NCBI RefSeq assembly: GCF_019132845.1 | Contig: NZ_JAHSPR010000004.1 | Location: 248,001-312,000, forward strand | Direction of reading: 5' to 3' | From: Advenella alkanexedens | Lineage (GTDB): Bacteria > Pseudomonadota > Gammaproteobacteria > Burkholderiales > Burkholderiaceae_B | Length of the DNA stretch: 64,000 bases | Shown here: positions 37,696 to 47,417 of the stretch, piece after piece | Layout: each line of letters begins with the position of its first letter | Numbering within the stretch: position 1 is the first letter of the stretch | Notes under the pieces: generated by a model | Told to the model about the DNA's origin: nothing | Database searches by the model: none | The model's input: only the letters and a program-made list of their open reading frames with translations | Translations under genes and position numbers: made by a program

Positions 37696-38604
37696 CTAGG
37701 GTATCTGCACATCAAAAGCCAATGCCTCTCTTGAGGCATCTACATTAACCGTGAAAGCGAGCTTTTCCTGATAGAGGTCTTCGCCATACTCAAAGAAAGT
37801 GACCCGTATGCCATCGGACAGTTTTTTCTGGCTATGAAGCGTGGGATAGGTATAGCGGCTATTGGGCAATATGTACAGCTCACCCAGTAACTGACTGGAC
37901 ATGATGGGCACCCAGGCCTTGGAATTGGCGGCATTTTCAATAATCCAGGTAGGGCCTTCCGGCTTACCGGTTTTACATTTCACCAAAACCAGCGCCTTAC
38001 CGGAAACCTTGATATTTACCGTATGAAAATCAAGCGCATCGAAAGTGGAACTGTGACACCACTCGTATTGTCCCTGCAAGGGCAACACCAGTTCCCGCAG
38101 GGAAAGACGCGGATGCGACAATAATTCGGACTTTACCGGAACACGATCACTTTCCCGGTAAATGACGGTACGGTCCAGGTTGGTTTGCGCCCACTCGATC
38201 ATGCGCGGCAGGCGCTCAGCCAGGCAGGCCACCGTTTGACACAAAGCCAAACCGTTATTACGGGTTTTGATTAATCGACTGATTAAGACAGGACGGTCGG
38301 TTTGTGCCTGCAGGGCCGAACTGAGATAAAGCCATTCGAATAAACCGATGGCCACCTGTGTGTTTTCACACATGCTGGCCGGCCATTTTTTTTTATTTTC
38401 ACGTAACAGCTCAACACCACTTTGCCCAAACCTGCTTTTTATTACCGACTCGGGAATGCACGGATTCAGGGAGATTTCCTGAGCGGCGGACGACAAACCA
38501 ACGCCCACCTTTAAAAGGGAGCGATCAAATTGCGCATATACCGCGTCCACGGAAAAGAGCAGGCCAAAAAACACCATAAATAGCCTACCCAGCTTAAGTA
38601 GCAT
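37696..38604 (-). CDS. exported protein of unknown function
   Basis: A 302-residue protein I do not recognise. The N-terminus MLLKLGRLFMVFFGLLFSVDAVYAQ is a signal peptide with a VYA-Q cleavage site, so it is periplasmic or outer-membrane associated. Several cysteines (PCIPES, MCENTQ, LCQTVACLAER, EWCHS, VKCKTG) could form disulfides. Residues 30-155 look helical, and the C-terminal part looks beta-rich. The frame is well used and codon usage resembles the neighbours, supporting a real gene. It lies upstream of carA on the same strand but separated by 115 bp. Confidence 0.65.
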   Translation of the reverse strand: MLLKLGRLFMVFFGLLFSVDAVYAQFDRSLLKVGVGLSSAAQEISLNPCIPESVIKSRFGQSGVELLRENKKKWPASMCENTQVAIGLFEWLYLSSALQAQTDRPVLISRLIKTRNNGLALCQTVACLAERLPRMIEWAQTNLDRTVIYRESDRVPVKSELLSHPRLSLRELVLPLQGQYEWCHSSTFDALDFHTVNIKVSGKALVLVKCKTGKPEGPTWIIENAANSKAWVPIMSSQLLGELYILPNSRYTYPTLHSQKKLSDGIRVTFFEYGEDLYQEKLAFTVNVDASREALAFDVQIP

Positions 38605-38936
38605 TTACTTACAACCTTTTAATTAAATTGAACTGTTCCACAATGAAATCATATCAAGCTATCTACAAATAGACAGCCGATGTTACTATTTACCTATAAT
38701 TATATTACCCAGAGTGTAAAAAAATACTACCAAAACCCATGCTTGACAAGTAATTATTTGAAGAGGCAAAAGCCTACAATTAATATGCCACCCTGTCAAA
38801 CCTGAAACATATAAACGACATGACTGCACCCGGATTTTAATCCTGATTCAAAATCAGGCTATATTGTTGTATGGAATCTGAACAATAACTTCCACTATCG
38901 TTGCCATTATAATTTCTATTCTGGATACAAATATAT
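38605..38936. other. intergenic region upstream of tal with a small dyad
   Basis: 332 bp between divergent genes. The only structure noticed is CCTGATT-caa-AATCAGG (38842-38858), about 80 bp before the tal start. It resembles a regulator site or a weak hairpin. No RNA gene or ORF is supported. Confidence 0.4.
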
Positions 38937-39893
38937 ATGAGTAATCAATTAGATGAACTGCGTAAATTCACAACTGTCGTTGCCGACACCGGAGACTTCC
39001 AAAGCATGCGTGAGCACCGTCCCACCGATGCCACCACCAACCCGTCTCTTATTCTGAAAGCCATTCAGAAAGACGCGTACCGCCCCCTGCTGGAGCAAAC
39101 CATCCAGGATCATCCCAATGCCAGCACCCCAGAAACCCTGGATCACTTACTGGTAAGATTTGGCAAACAAATACTGGAGATTGTTCCGGGACGGGTTTCC
39201 ACCGAAGTGGATGCCCGCCTTTCATTTGATACCCAGGCCACCATCGAGCGTGCCCGCCACCTGATTGCGCTTTACGAAAAAGAAGGCATTTCGCGTGATC
39301 GCATTCTGATCAAAATCGCCTCCACCTGGGAGGGCATCAATGCGGCACGCACCTTACAAAAAGAAGGCATCAAGTGCAATATGACTCTTCTTTTCTCGAT
39401 GGCCCAGGCAGTCGCCTGCGCGGATGCCAAGGTGCAACTGATTTCACCCTTTGTAGGCCGTATTTACGATTGGTACAAAAGGAATGCGGGCAGCCAGTGG
39501 AATGAAGAAGCCAATGCCGGCATAAATGATCCGGGCGTCCAGTCGGTAACCCGTATTTACAATTATTTCAAGAAACACGATATCAAAACCGAAATCATGG
39601 GCGCCAGCTTCCGGAACAAGGGGCAAATTATTGCCCTGGCCGGCTGCGACCTGTTAACCATCAGCCCCGAATTGCTGGCAAACCTGGCACAAAGCCAGGA
39701 AGTGGTTCAGCCTGTACTGAATGCCAAGGAAGCCGGCCAGTTGGATATTGCCCCCATCAAAGCCAATGAGGTGGCCTTCCGTTTCATGCTGAACGAAGAT
39801 GCCATGGGTACTGAAAAACTGGCCGAAGGCATTCGCGCTTTCGTGGCCGACTCGATCAAGCTTGACCGGATTATTGAACAGGCCCGCGCCTAA
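38937..39893 (+). CDS. tal: transaldolase
   Basis: Transfers a dihydroxyacetone unit between sugar phosphates in the pentose phosphate pathway. The 318 residues match the TalB class. The first strand motif [13 protein letters not shown] lies near residue 30 (Asp31). The Schiff-base Lys is at residue 126 in [41 protein letters not shown] and [10 protein letters not shown] follow in order. It converges with recR. Confidence 0.97.
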   Translation: MSNQLDELRKFTTVVADTGDFQSMREHRPTDATTNPSLILKAIQKDAYRPLLEQTIQDHPNASTPETLDHLLVRFGKQILEIVPGRVSTEVDARLSFDTQATIERARHLIALYEKEGISRDRILIKIASTWEGINAARTLQKEGIKCNMTLLFSMAQAVACADAKVQLISPFVGRIYDWYKRNAGSQWNEEANAGINDPGVQSVTRIYNYFKKHDIKTEIMGASFRNKGQIIALAGCDLLTISPELLANLAQSQEVVQPVLNAKEAGQLDIAPIKANEVAFRFMLNEDAMGTEKLAEGIRAFVADSIKLDRIIEQARA

Positions 39894-39932
39894 GTATTAT
39901 TCGTGTACTTTTCTACCTTGCCGGGCACTCAT

Positions 39933-40541
39933 TCAAGAGCTTCGACGCTCGATGAAAGCCCAGGCAATGGTGCCAGCATCAACGTATTCAAGCTCGCTGC
40001 CAGTGGGAATACCACGGGCAATTCTTGACACCTTCAGCCCCCTGCTTTTAAGCATTTCCGCCAGGTAATGGGCCGTGGTTTCGCCCTCGGCCGTAAAATT
40101 GGTGGCCAGGATAACCTCTTGTACCTTGCCATCACTGACACGCTCGAGTAATTTATCAAAACCCAGATCATCGGGCCCCACCCCTTCCAGGGGTTTGAGG
40201 CTTCCCATCAGCACAAAATACAGGCCACGGTAACCATGGCTGGCCTCTATCATGTTCTGGTCTGCCGGGGTTTCCACAATGCAAAGCAGACTGTCATCAC
40301 GCTTGGGATTAAGACAGGTTTCACATATCTCATCCTGGGAAAACGAATGACAGCGTTTGCAGTGTCTTAAATGATTCACCGCATGCGACAGGGCAAAAGA
40401 CAGCTGCTGCGCCCCTTTACGGTCGTGTTGCAGCAAATGGTACGCCATGCGCCGGGCACTTTTGACACCAACACCGGGCAATCTGCGCAAGGCATCCACC
40501 AGCGCAGATAGCGGCTCCGGTTCAGGCAAATGATCTTGCAT
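39933..40541 (-). CDS. recR: recombination mediator RecR
   Basis: Works with RecO (and RecF) to load RecA at single-strand gaps. The 202 residues have an N-terminal helix-hairpin-helix ([17 protein letters not shown]), a four-Cys zinc finger ([16 protein letters not shown] near residue 57), and a Toprim domain with [15 protein letters not shown] and the conserved GPDDL segment. The start overlaps the ybaB stop by one base (TGATG), completing the conserved dnaX-ybaB-recR operon. Confidence 0.97.
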   Translation of the reverse strand: MQDHLPEPEPLSALVDALRRLPGVGVKSARRMAYHLLQHDRKGAQQLSFALSHAVNHLRHCKRCHSFSQDEICETCLNPKRDDSLLCIVETPADQNMIEASHGYRGLYFVLMGSLKPLEGVGPDDLGFDKLLERVSDGKVQEVILATNFTAEGETTAHYLAEMLKSRGLKVSRIARGIPTGSELEYVDAGTIAWAFIERRSS

Positions 40542-40867
40542 CAGAATGGGAACTTCATTCCCGGTGGCAATGGCAGGCCAGCCGTTACGGAAGACATTTT
40601 TTCCTGGGCAGTGCTTTCAGCCTTGCGCAGGGCATCATTGAAAGCGGCCGCCACCAAATCTTCCAGCATGTCTTTTTCGTCTTCCAGCAAGGAAGGATCA
40701 ATAACCACCCGTTTTACATCATTACGGCATGTCATGGTTACCTTGACCAGGCCACCACCGGAAGAGCCTTCAACCGTGATATCTGCCAGCGCTTCCTGGG
40801 CTTTTTTCATGTTGTCTTGCATTTGCTGGGCTTGCTTCATCAAGCCAGCCAATTGATTTTTCATCAT
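40541..40867 (-). CDS. ybaB: nucleoid-associated protein YbaB/EbfC
   Basis: A 108-residue DNA-binding protein of the YbaB/EbfC family. It begins [25 protein letters not shown] and carries the family signature [29 protein letters not shown]. It is thought to form tweezer-like dimers on DNA and is always found near recR. It lies between dnaX (76 bp upstream) and recR (1-bp overlap). Confidence 0.96.
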   Translation of the reverse strand: MMKNQLAGLMKQAQQMQDNMKKAQEALADITVEGSSGGGLVKVTMTCRNDVKRVVIDPSLLEDEKDMLEDLVAAAFNDALRKAESTAQEKMSSVTAGLPLPPGMKFPF

Positions 40868-40944
40868 GATGAATGATTTCCTGCTTCATTAATTAATGGG
40901 ATCAGCCCGTATTTTAGTAGATTAAACCATAAAGATCATGATGA

Positions 40945-42864
40945 TCAGCACGGTTTAATACTTTCGGGAACCACCTGGGCGTCAAACTCTTCAATCAGGG
41001 CATTAATAAACTCGCTTTCCCGCACGCCCTGCTCGGCCTTTTCCTGGCGGGCAGCCTGCTCGGCACGAATAGAGGCGTAAGCGGTTTCCTCTACATTTTC
41101 GGCATATTCAAACGAAACCTTTACCACCTGCCCGAAATATTCACTCAACACCGTATTCAATTTTGCTTTGGCACCCAGCTCGTTGGTGTTTTTCACCGGG
41201 ATACGCAAGCGGATTTCATTCTCTTTCACGCCCAGCCATTCACTTTGCTTGGCAAACTCGGCCGCCACACCGCTTAAGGCCAACTCTTGCGACAAAACCG
41301 TCCAGTCATAAGGCGTCATTTGCTGAAGATTCCGATCGGGCAACTGGCCCTGATGGCTGGGTATCCAGGTAGCATCTTCCTGTTCAACCGGAAAAGACGC
41401 CATCTCGGGATCGGCCAGATCCATATCAGGGTCCGGGGGTATTGCCTGCGTAAAAGCCGCTTCATCATCAGGCTCGGACGCTGCCAGCATTTCCCACTCT
41501 GCCGGGATGTCTTCCCAGGCAGGAACAAAATCGTCAGCCGTTTTTTTTTCAGCCGTTTTCACCTTGTCATTATCATTGGCAGCGGTCTTCGCAACGGACG
41601 CCGCAACATCTGGAGCCGCCTCGTTGGAGGGAGCGTCTGAAGCCCCCTCTTGACTTGCTGGCATTGTGACTGTGGCAGGCTTTTCAGCGACAGACTTTTC
41701 AGTGGCCTGCTGCCCGGGTGACGGCATGGGTAATGCCATGGGTGACGACATGGCTGGCGCAGGCAAAGCAGCCATATCGACCGTGCTGACCAATGACAGC
41801 ATTCTTAAACCGGTCATGACAAAACCGGCATATTCATCGGGTGCCAAAGACAACTCGTTACGGCCATGCACGGCAATACTGTAAAACAGCTGCAGGGTAT
41901 CCGGATGAAACGCCCTGGCCAATGTCTGCATATCTTCATGCAAAGGGTCATCCGCCATGAGCGTGCCCGGCAAGCGCTGCTCTATCGCGATGCGCGAGAG
42001 CAAAACAGCCAGATCGGCCAGCGCACCTGAATAAGAAAACCCCCGCATCGACAACTCATTGGCCGTATCCATCACACCCTGTGCCGAACCCTGCAATAAA
42101 GCCTGCAAAAATCGCACCAGATATTTCTGGTCGATGGTGCCCAGCATTTCGCGAACGGCAGCATCGGTAATATTGGAAGAACTATAGGCGATGGCCTGAT
42201 CAGTCAAGGACAGGGCATCACGCATGGAGCCGGCAGCCGCCTGGGCAATAAGACGCAAGCCACCCAGGTCAAAACGCACGTCTTCCTGCTCAAGGACATT
42301 TTGCAAATGCCCGACAATCGCCTCGGGTGGCATTTGTTTTAAATTGAATTGCAGGCAACGGGACAATACCGTAACGGGAATTTTTTGTGGATCGGTGGTG
42401 GCAAGTATAAACTTGACATGCGGCGGGGGCTCTTCAAGCGTTTTTAGCATGGCGTTAAACGCATGCCCCGTTAACATATGGACCTCGTCGATCATGTAGA
42501 TCTTGAAACGACCGGCACTGGGCGCATACACGGCCTGTTCAAGCAACTGCGTCATTTCCTCAACGCGCCGGTTGGAGGCCGCGTCAAACTCAAGGTAGTC
42601 CACAAAACGGCCTTCGTCTATTTCAACGCAGGCACGACATTGACCGCAAGGCGTGGCGGTAATACCGGTTTCACAATTAAGGGACTTGGCAAGAATGCGT
42701 GACAGCGTGGTTTTACCCACCCCGCGAGTACCTGTAAACAGCCAGGCATGATGCAGACGCTGGGTATTAAGCGCATTGCTTAACGCCCTTACCACGTGCT
42801 CTTGGCCGACAAGGGTTTCGAAGGATCGGGGACGCCACTTACGGGCAAGAACAAGGTAGCTCAT
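40945..42864 (-). CDS. dnaX: DNA polymerase III tau subunit (and probable gamma by frameshift)
   Basis: Clamp-loader ATPase and organiser of the replisome. From MSYLVLARKWRPRSFETLVG the tau product is 639 residues (E. coli tau 643). Walker A GTRGVGKTTLSRILAKSLNC is near residue 45, the zinc-binding cysteines are in CGQCRACVEI, Walker B is YMIDEVHML, and the sensor is FILATTDPQKIPVT. The middle is Pro/Ala-rich. The C-terminal domain (from about 520) would bind the polymerase and helicase. An A9 run at 41541-41549, a Shine-Dalgarno-like element and a hairpin suggest -1 frameshifting to a gamma form of about 443 residues. The ATG at 42864 is chosen over 42897 because it gives the conserved start. 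Confidence 0.96.
   Translation of the reverse strand: MSYLVLARKWRPRSFETLVGQEHVVRALSNALNTQRLHHAWLFTGTRGVGKTTLSRILAKSLNCETGITATPCGQCRACVEIDEGRFVDYLEFDAASNRRVEEMTQLLEQAVYAPSAGRFKIYMIDEVHMLTGHAFNAMLKTLEEPPPHVKFILATTDPQKIPVTVLSRCLQFNLKQMPPEAIVGHLQNVLEQEDVRFDLGGLRLIAQAAAGSMRDALSLTDQAIAYSSSNITDAAVREMLGTIDQKYLVRFLQALLQGSAQGVMDTANELSMRGFSYSGALADLAVLLSRIAIEQRLPGTLMADDPLHEDMQTLARAFHPDTLQLFYSIAVHGRNELSLAPDEYAGFVMTGLRMLSLVSTVDMAALPAPAMSSPMALPMPSPGQQATEKSVAEKPATVTMPASQEGASDAPSNEAAPDVAASVAKTAANDNDKVKTAEKKTADDFVPAWEDIPAEWEMLAASEPDDEAAFTQAIPPDPDMDLADPEMASFPVEQEDATWIPSHQGQLPDRNLQQMTPYDWTVLSQELALSGVAAEFAKQSEWLGVKENEIRLRIPVKNTNELGAKAKLNTVLSEYFGQVVKVSFEYAENVEETAYASIRAEQAARQEKAEQGVRESEFINALIEEFDAQVVPESIKPC
41499..41564 (-). 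promoter_or_regulatory. candidate dnaX frameshift cassette
   Basis: On the coding strand an AGGTG (41560-41564) lies 10 nt before nine consecutive A (41541-41549). A -1 slip there reads AAA-AAC-GGC-TGA and stops at once, giving a product near 443 residues. Eighteen nt after the A-run is a hairpin CTGCC-t-GGGA-agaca-TCCC-GGCAG (41499-41522). E. coli dnaX has the same three elements around its slippery site. The 18-nt spacing to the hairpin is longer than the usual 5-9, so slippage of RNA polymerase on A9 (as in Thermus) is an alternative. Confidence 0.6.
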
Positions 42865-42939
42865 GAAATGATTGTAGCCCAGAAATGCAAACGTCACCCT
42901 GACGGTGACGACTGTTTTACTGAATATTTTTGTAGATGA

Positions 42940-43036
42940 GGGGTGAGCCTTACTCCGGCACTGAATCTAAACGGTTATGGCTGCTTCGTTCCCGACCTGA
43001 CCAGTTTCGCCGCCGACCCATGCGAAGGGGCCCACC
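42940..43036 (-). ncRNA. ffs: signal recognition particle RNA (4.5S)
   Basis: About 97 nt. Ends GGTGGGCC and GGCTCACC pair. The universally conserved apical domain is visible on the minus strand: GGTCAGGTCGGGAACGAAGC followed by AGCC, which binds Ffh and FtsY. It lies 75 bp upstream of the dnaX start on the same strand. Exact ends are estimated to within a few bases. Confidence 0.93.
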
Positions 43037-43108
43037 AAAAAGCATTGTAACAGCTTTCTGGATTATTACAATACAAAAATGCCAGCCGCCCCCAAACCGG
43101 ATGAAAAT

Positions 43109-43741
43109 TTAACGCCAGCGATAGCCTACGCCCACACCCGCACCAACGTCTCCACCTGAAGACCCCACCACAGAACCATTGAGCAACCACTTGCCGTTGT
43201 CAGTTGCGGCAGAGACACCAACGGCATAACCGGACTCACCCGACCAGGTACCGCCACCGACACCCACCACTTTTTCACCCGGCAAAACGGCCTGTGGCAA
43301 ATTGGCTGCGGCAATCGCGGCAGCCGTACCTTCATCAGCCTTACGTTCGGTTTGACGGATCTTGCGATTGACATCATTAAACATTTCCGTAGCTTGACCC
43401 AGGTTTACGGCATCGGTGGGCCGACTGCCCGCAGCCACTCCGGAAACCATGCGAGGACCTTCGCTACCCGCCATGGACACTTCTTTTCCATTGGCTTGCT
43501 CACCTACGGAAATCGTACGGGTTTGATTATTTTGAGTGACCGCTACGGGTGAAGAATCAGGCACGGCCTCATAAACAGCCTGCATGGCTGCCATAATGGG
43601 ACTAACCGCCTGCGCCACAGCAGGAACACTGCCCAAAACGGCAACCGCTGCCACCCCACAAACCATCCAATTGCGCAACACCGTGCTTTTGTTTTTTTCT
43701 GACTCTGTTTTTTTACATGCGGCATGAATAATCGGATTCAT
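43109..43741 (-). CDS. very short trimeric autotransporter (YadA anchor domain)
   Basis: A 210-residue protein. An extended basic N-terminus precedes a signal peptide ending in VPAVAQA (about residues 25-44). A short stalk (about 47-140) holds the YadA-head/neck-like GVAAGSRPTDAVNLGQ and a coiled-coil segment NRKIRQTERKADEGTAAAIA. The C-terminal part matches the YadA anchor: LPQAVLPGEKVVGVGGGTWSG, GYAVGVSAATDN, ending GVGVGYRW plus Arg. Three copies would form a 12-strand barrel. There is almost no head, so it is either a minimal surface stalk or the remnant of a larger adhesin. A terminal Arg after the aromatic is unusual for outer-membrane barrels. Confidence 0.85.
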   Translation of the reverse strand: MNPIIHAACKKTESEKNKSTVLRNWMVCGVAAVAVLGSVPAVAQAVSPIMAAMQAVYEAVPDSSPVAVTQNNQTRTISVGEQANGKEVSMAGSEGPRMVSGVAAGSRPTDAVNLGQATEMFNDVNRKIRQTERKADEGTAAAIAAANLPQAVLPGEKVVGVGGGTWSGESGYAVGVSAATDNGKWLLNGSVVGSSGGDVGAGVGVGYRWR

Positions 43742-43898
43742 TGGTTCTCCAAAACTAAAAATTTAGTAAACAAAATTAACTGACAAGCATTATTCCCTTT
43801 TTTATAAAAAATGTTTTATATAAACCAAGACACTAACAACTTATTACATAATTACAACCAGGCAGAACAAAGAATAATCGCTTAACCGACCGGGCCTC

Positions 43899-46800
43899 TT
43901 ACAAGGTCAGCCAACGGTTACCATCCAGCGCATAAATAACTGCCCGGGCAGGGCGTCCGTCCAACGCTGTCAAGCACTCACAATACTCCTGGAGCTGTTT
44001 ACGGTACGTTTGCCGCAAGCGGTTTTCAAACACCTCATCAGACTCATGCTCATGTTTCAGTGCCGTTTTGTAATCAACCACCAACCAGCCATCGGGGCCG
44101 GAAACCGCCACGTCCACAATCAGCACCTTGCCATTGACATCCACCAGCTCCCATTCCTGACGGGCATTGGGCTGTTGCAGCAGCCATTGCCCTTTATCAT
44201 GAGCCAGGCAATTCAGCAATAAAGATTGCACTCGTCCGGTTGCCTCACGGGCCTGTTGGGGACGCAGGCCTTCCTGGAGCAACTGACGCACAATAATATT
44301 TTCAGCCGACTGGATCCGCCCGGGTGTCCAGCCTTGTAATTGATCCTGCCCCATACGGGCCAGCCAGGCATGCACGACCGTACCGACATGCGCCTCATCA
44401 CGCTCTTCAAAATGCCAGGCGCCCCCCTCATGGAAGGTCAGGTCTGTTGGTTTTTGGGGTTTTCCGGCTTGCGGGTGCAGGGTCTGCATCATGGCACCGG
44501 TAAAACGGGTTAGCGGCGGCCCCACCACCTCATATTGGCCATCTTCACCGCCCTGCCCGTTCTTGGCCTGTGACACAGGCAGATAAGGGGGTTTAACCGT
44601 AAAGAAAGTATCCATTAAAGGCTGCAACCGTGAAAACAGCGTGCTGGATGCGGCATTGAGCACTTCCCCGTCCCTGACCTGCAAGACCGCCACCAAATGC
44701 AGTCGTTGACACGCCCGTGTAGCGGCCACGTATAACAGGCGGTCAAGTTCATACTGGGTACGTTTTTTCTCACGCCCGGCCAGATAGACCGAAATCGGAT
44801 CTTTTTCCTCGGATGCCCTGGGCTTGATAGGCCCCAGCAACAGGTGCCCCTCGGACTGTTCAAACCGAAGCAAGGGATCAGGGTTATTGCGTGGAACCCT
44901 GTTCAGGCCATACAAAATAACTTCCTGAAACTCCAGTCCCTTGGATTTATGCATGGTCATGATGGTCACCGCATTTTGCTCGTGAGAGGAAGCAGCATAC
45001 AGGCGCTCAAGTTCACGATCAAGATCGGCAGGATTCAGGCCCCCATACGGAGCAAGGTTATCCAGCAAGCGCAGCACCGTCTGCACATCGTCGTGCTCAC
45101 TTTCATGGTCATAAAAAACAAACCCGCCCAAAGCGCGCCAGACAGATTCCACATGCGCGGAAAAAGTAATCACATCATGTTCAAAAGGCCGATCAAGCAA
45201 GGCACGGGCCACGGGTAGTACACGAGCCCGCTCAGCATCCGATAAATCCAGCTCCCTGGCAAGCTCCGGATCATGACCGGAACCTGTCTCGGCCAGCATC
45301 TGCGCCAGCAACTGTGGCACGGGCATTTTCTGCTGCTCACCAAACAGGGTATCCAAGGTATTCAGGGTCAGTCCGCATAAAGGCGAACGCAGCAGTGAAA
45401 GCCAGGCCACACGGTCGGCCGGGTGCGACAGGGCTCGAATCAGCTGTACCAGATCAATCACCACCTGACGGTCTTTAAGCGGCTGAAAATCCACGGCCCG
45501 CACGGGAATACCTTCCAGAATCAGCCGGTGCATCAACTCATTCAGATGGGTACGTGCCCGCACCAGAATGGCCACAGGATCTTTTTTACCCGCATGTGTT
45601 TGCAAAGCCGTCCTGACCAATTCAATCACCCTGTCCTGAGCCGCTGTCTCTGCCATTTTCCGGCTTATTTCAATCGGTAACGGTTCTTCATCAGAGGCGG
45701 CCGCTTGCGGCAGGGTATGGGGCTCGAGCAAATGGGCGGGAATATGGCTACCATAATAAAACGGATGCATCAACACCGCCTCGGACTCGCCTGCCTCATT
45801 AAAAGCCACGGATGGCGTATATTTAATGGCCCCCAGAACGGGATTATCCCTGGCCGGAAATATCCGGGCAAAAGTTTGGTTCACCCACTCCACCACCCTC
45901 TGGCGGGAACGAAAATTTTCCGTCAACTTCAATACCGTCAGTGGCAAATCATTAATGCTTTCACGGGCCACTTTCAGAAACAGGCCCACTTCGGCTTTCC
46001 TGAAACGGTAGATCGATTGCATCGGGTCACCCACCAGAAACAGGGTGCGGCCTTCGTTGGCCAGCCAGCCTGACGTCAACTTGCGAATCAGGTCAATCTG
46101 CACCTGACTGGTATCCTGGAATTCATCGATCAGGATATGTTTGATCACGGCATCCAGCGACAGCAGCAATTCGGCCGGATTATCCACCGACCCCAAGGCT
46201 TGCCCTGCCCGCCAGGCGATTTCAATAAAATCCACTTCGCCTTCACTGGCAAACACCTGCTCAAGCTGTTGTGCAGCCAGTTTAAGACATTCCAGCAAAT
46301 TGCCAATAATATGAATTTGCTGCGGTGTCATCAAGACATCAGGCAAATCGGTCAAATCATGCAGGGCTTGCGCCCACTCTTCCGAGTCGGTCCGTTGTGA
46401 CTCCAGCCAGGCTTGCATGGCCTCCTTGTGCGCTGTCTTGGGGGGAAAGCCTTCGTTCTTGGTCAGGCGACTGCGCAACTGCCCTTTGCCCGTCAGCAAC
46501 AGGCGGGCCAGCGCCTTCCAACGACCAATATCCGTGAAATAAGGTGACAGGGGGCTCCCATCCCAATCAAGCAACGGGTAATCATCATAATGACCGGCAG
46601 CCGGGTCGGCCAGGGTGCTGGCCGCCATGCGTGCGATGGGAGCCAAAGTGTCGGCCCAGCCCATAGGCATCAGCCCACTGACCCTGGCAATGTCTTCATC
46701 CATGGCCTGCGCAAGGGATTCCATCACCGCCTGCATGGCACCTGCCGGATCATTCACCACCTGCAGCCACTGATCCCTGAACCCCAGCATATCCACCAGC

Positions 46801-47417
46801 AAGGCTTCGGCAGGCTGTAAATCCACATCCAGATGCGCCACCAATGCCTGTACACATTCGGTGCTGTCAATCAGGGCCAGTGTTTTACGTGCCGCCTTGC
46901 CATACAGGGTCCGGGCATCTTCGGTCACCGAAGGCATACCCCCCATACCCGACAACCAGGGCATGGATCTCACCAGCGAAGCACAAAAAGAGTCAATCGT
47001 TTTAATGCTCAGACGTGCCGGATGCGCCAGCAAATTCCAGCCCTTTTCCTGATCGCGCTGCAAGGCTGCCCGGGCCAGCTGCCAGCTTTTTTTCTGATGC
47101 GCCGATTCCGGCTCTTCTTGCTGCAAACCCAAAGCCAGTTTTTTCAACACCCGCGCATGCATTTCCGAGGCCGCCTTGCGGGTAAAGGTAATGGCCAGGA
47201 TTTCCTCGGGCCGGTTCACCGTGGCCAGCAAGGCCAGGATCCGGTCTGTCAACAATTCTGTCTTGCCGGAACCGGCCGGTGCCTGGATCAGAAACGACTC
47301 GTCGGGTTTGATGGCCCGGGCACGGGCCCGATGATCACTGGGCAAACGCGTTGCCGACGGATTGGGCGAATACGCCTGAACCTGTAAGGATTGATCTGCT
47401 GCCATCGTTTCACTCAT
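43899..47417 (-). CDS. addA: AddA-like UvrD-family helicase/nuclease
   Basis: Helicase-nuclease subunit for double-strand break processing before RecA loading. From the ATG at 47417 it has 1172 residues. Superfamily 1 motifs in order: FLIQAPAGSGKTELLTDRIL near residue 43 (Walker A), ITFTRKAASEM, LIDEFQDTSQVQ near 415, LVGDPMQSIYRFRKAEVGLF, MTMHKSKGLEFQEVILYG near 820 and LLYVAATRACQRLHLV. A C-terminal PD-(D/E)XK nuclease shows VDVAVSGPDGWLVVDYKT. It overlaps the addB-like stop by 8 bp. The pair resembles AddAB rather than RecBCD, since no recC or recD is nearby. Confidence 0.9.
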   Translation of the reverse strand: MSETMAADQSLQVQAYSPNPSATRLPSDHRARARAIKPDESFLIQAPAGSGKTELLTDRILALLATVNRPEEILAITFTRKAASEMHARVLKKLALGLQQEEPESAHQKKSWQLARAALQRDQEKGWNLLAHPARLSIKTIDSFCASLVRSMPWLSGMGGMPSVTEDARTLYGKAARKTLALIDSTECVQALVAHLDVDLQPAEALLVDMLGFRDQWLQVVNDPAGAMQAVMESLAQAMDEDIARVSGLMPMGWADTLAPIARMAASTLADPAAGHYDDYPLLDWDGSPLSPYFTDIGRWKALARLLLTGKGQLRSRLTKNEGFPPKTAHKEAMQAWLESQRTDSEEWAQALHDLTDLPDVLMTPQQIHIIGNLLECLKLAAQQLEQVFASEGEVDFIEIAWRAGQALGSVDNPAELLLSLDAVIKHILIDEFQDTSQVQIDLIRKLTSGWLANEGRTLFLVGDPMQSIYRFRKAEVGLFLKVARESINDLPLTVLKLTENFRSRQRVVEWVNQTFARIFPARDNPVLGAIKYTPSVAFNEAGESEAVLMHPFYYGSHIPAHLLEPHTLPQAAASDEEPLPIEISRKMAETAAQDRVIELVRTALQTHAGKKDPVAILVRARTHLNELMHRLILEGIPVRAVDFQPLKDRQVVIDLVQLIRALSHPADRVAWLSLLRSPLCGLTLNTLDTLFGEQQKMPVPQLLAQMLAETGSGHDPELARELDLSDAERARVLPVARALLDRPFEHDVITFSAHVESVWRALGGFVFYDHESEHDDVQTVLRLLDNLAPYGGLNPADLDRELERLYAASSHEQNAVTIMTMHKSKGLEFQEVILYGLNRVPRNNPDPLLRFEQSEGHLLLGPIKPRASEEKDPISVYLAGREKKRTQYELDRLLYVAATRACQRLHLVAVLQVRDGEVLNAASSTLFSRLQPLMDTFFTVKPPYLPVSQAKNGQGGEDGQYEVVGPPLTRFTGAMMQTLHPQAGKPQKPTDLTFHEGGAWHFEERDEAHVGTVVHAWLARMGQDQLQGWTPGRIQSAENIIVRQLLQEGLRPQQAREATGRVQSLLLNCLAHDKGQWLLQQPNARQEWELVDVNGKVLIVDVAVSGPDGWLVVDYKTALKHEHESDEVFENRLRQTYRKQLQEYCECLTALDGRPARAVIYALDGNRWLTL

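Noticed and set aside
38842-38858. FNR box upstream of tal
   Set aside because: The half-sites are CTGAT/ATCAG and the spacing is 5 rather than 4, so it does not fit the FNR consensus.
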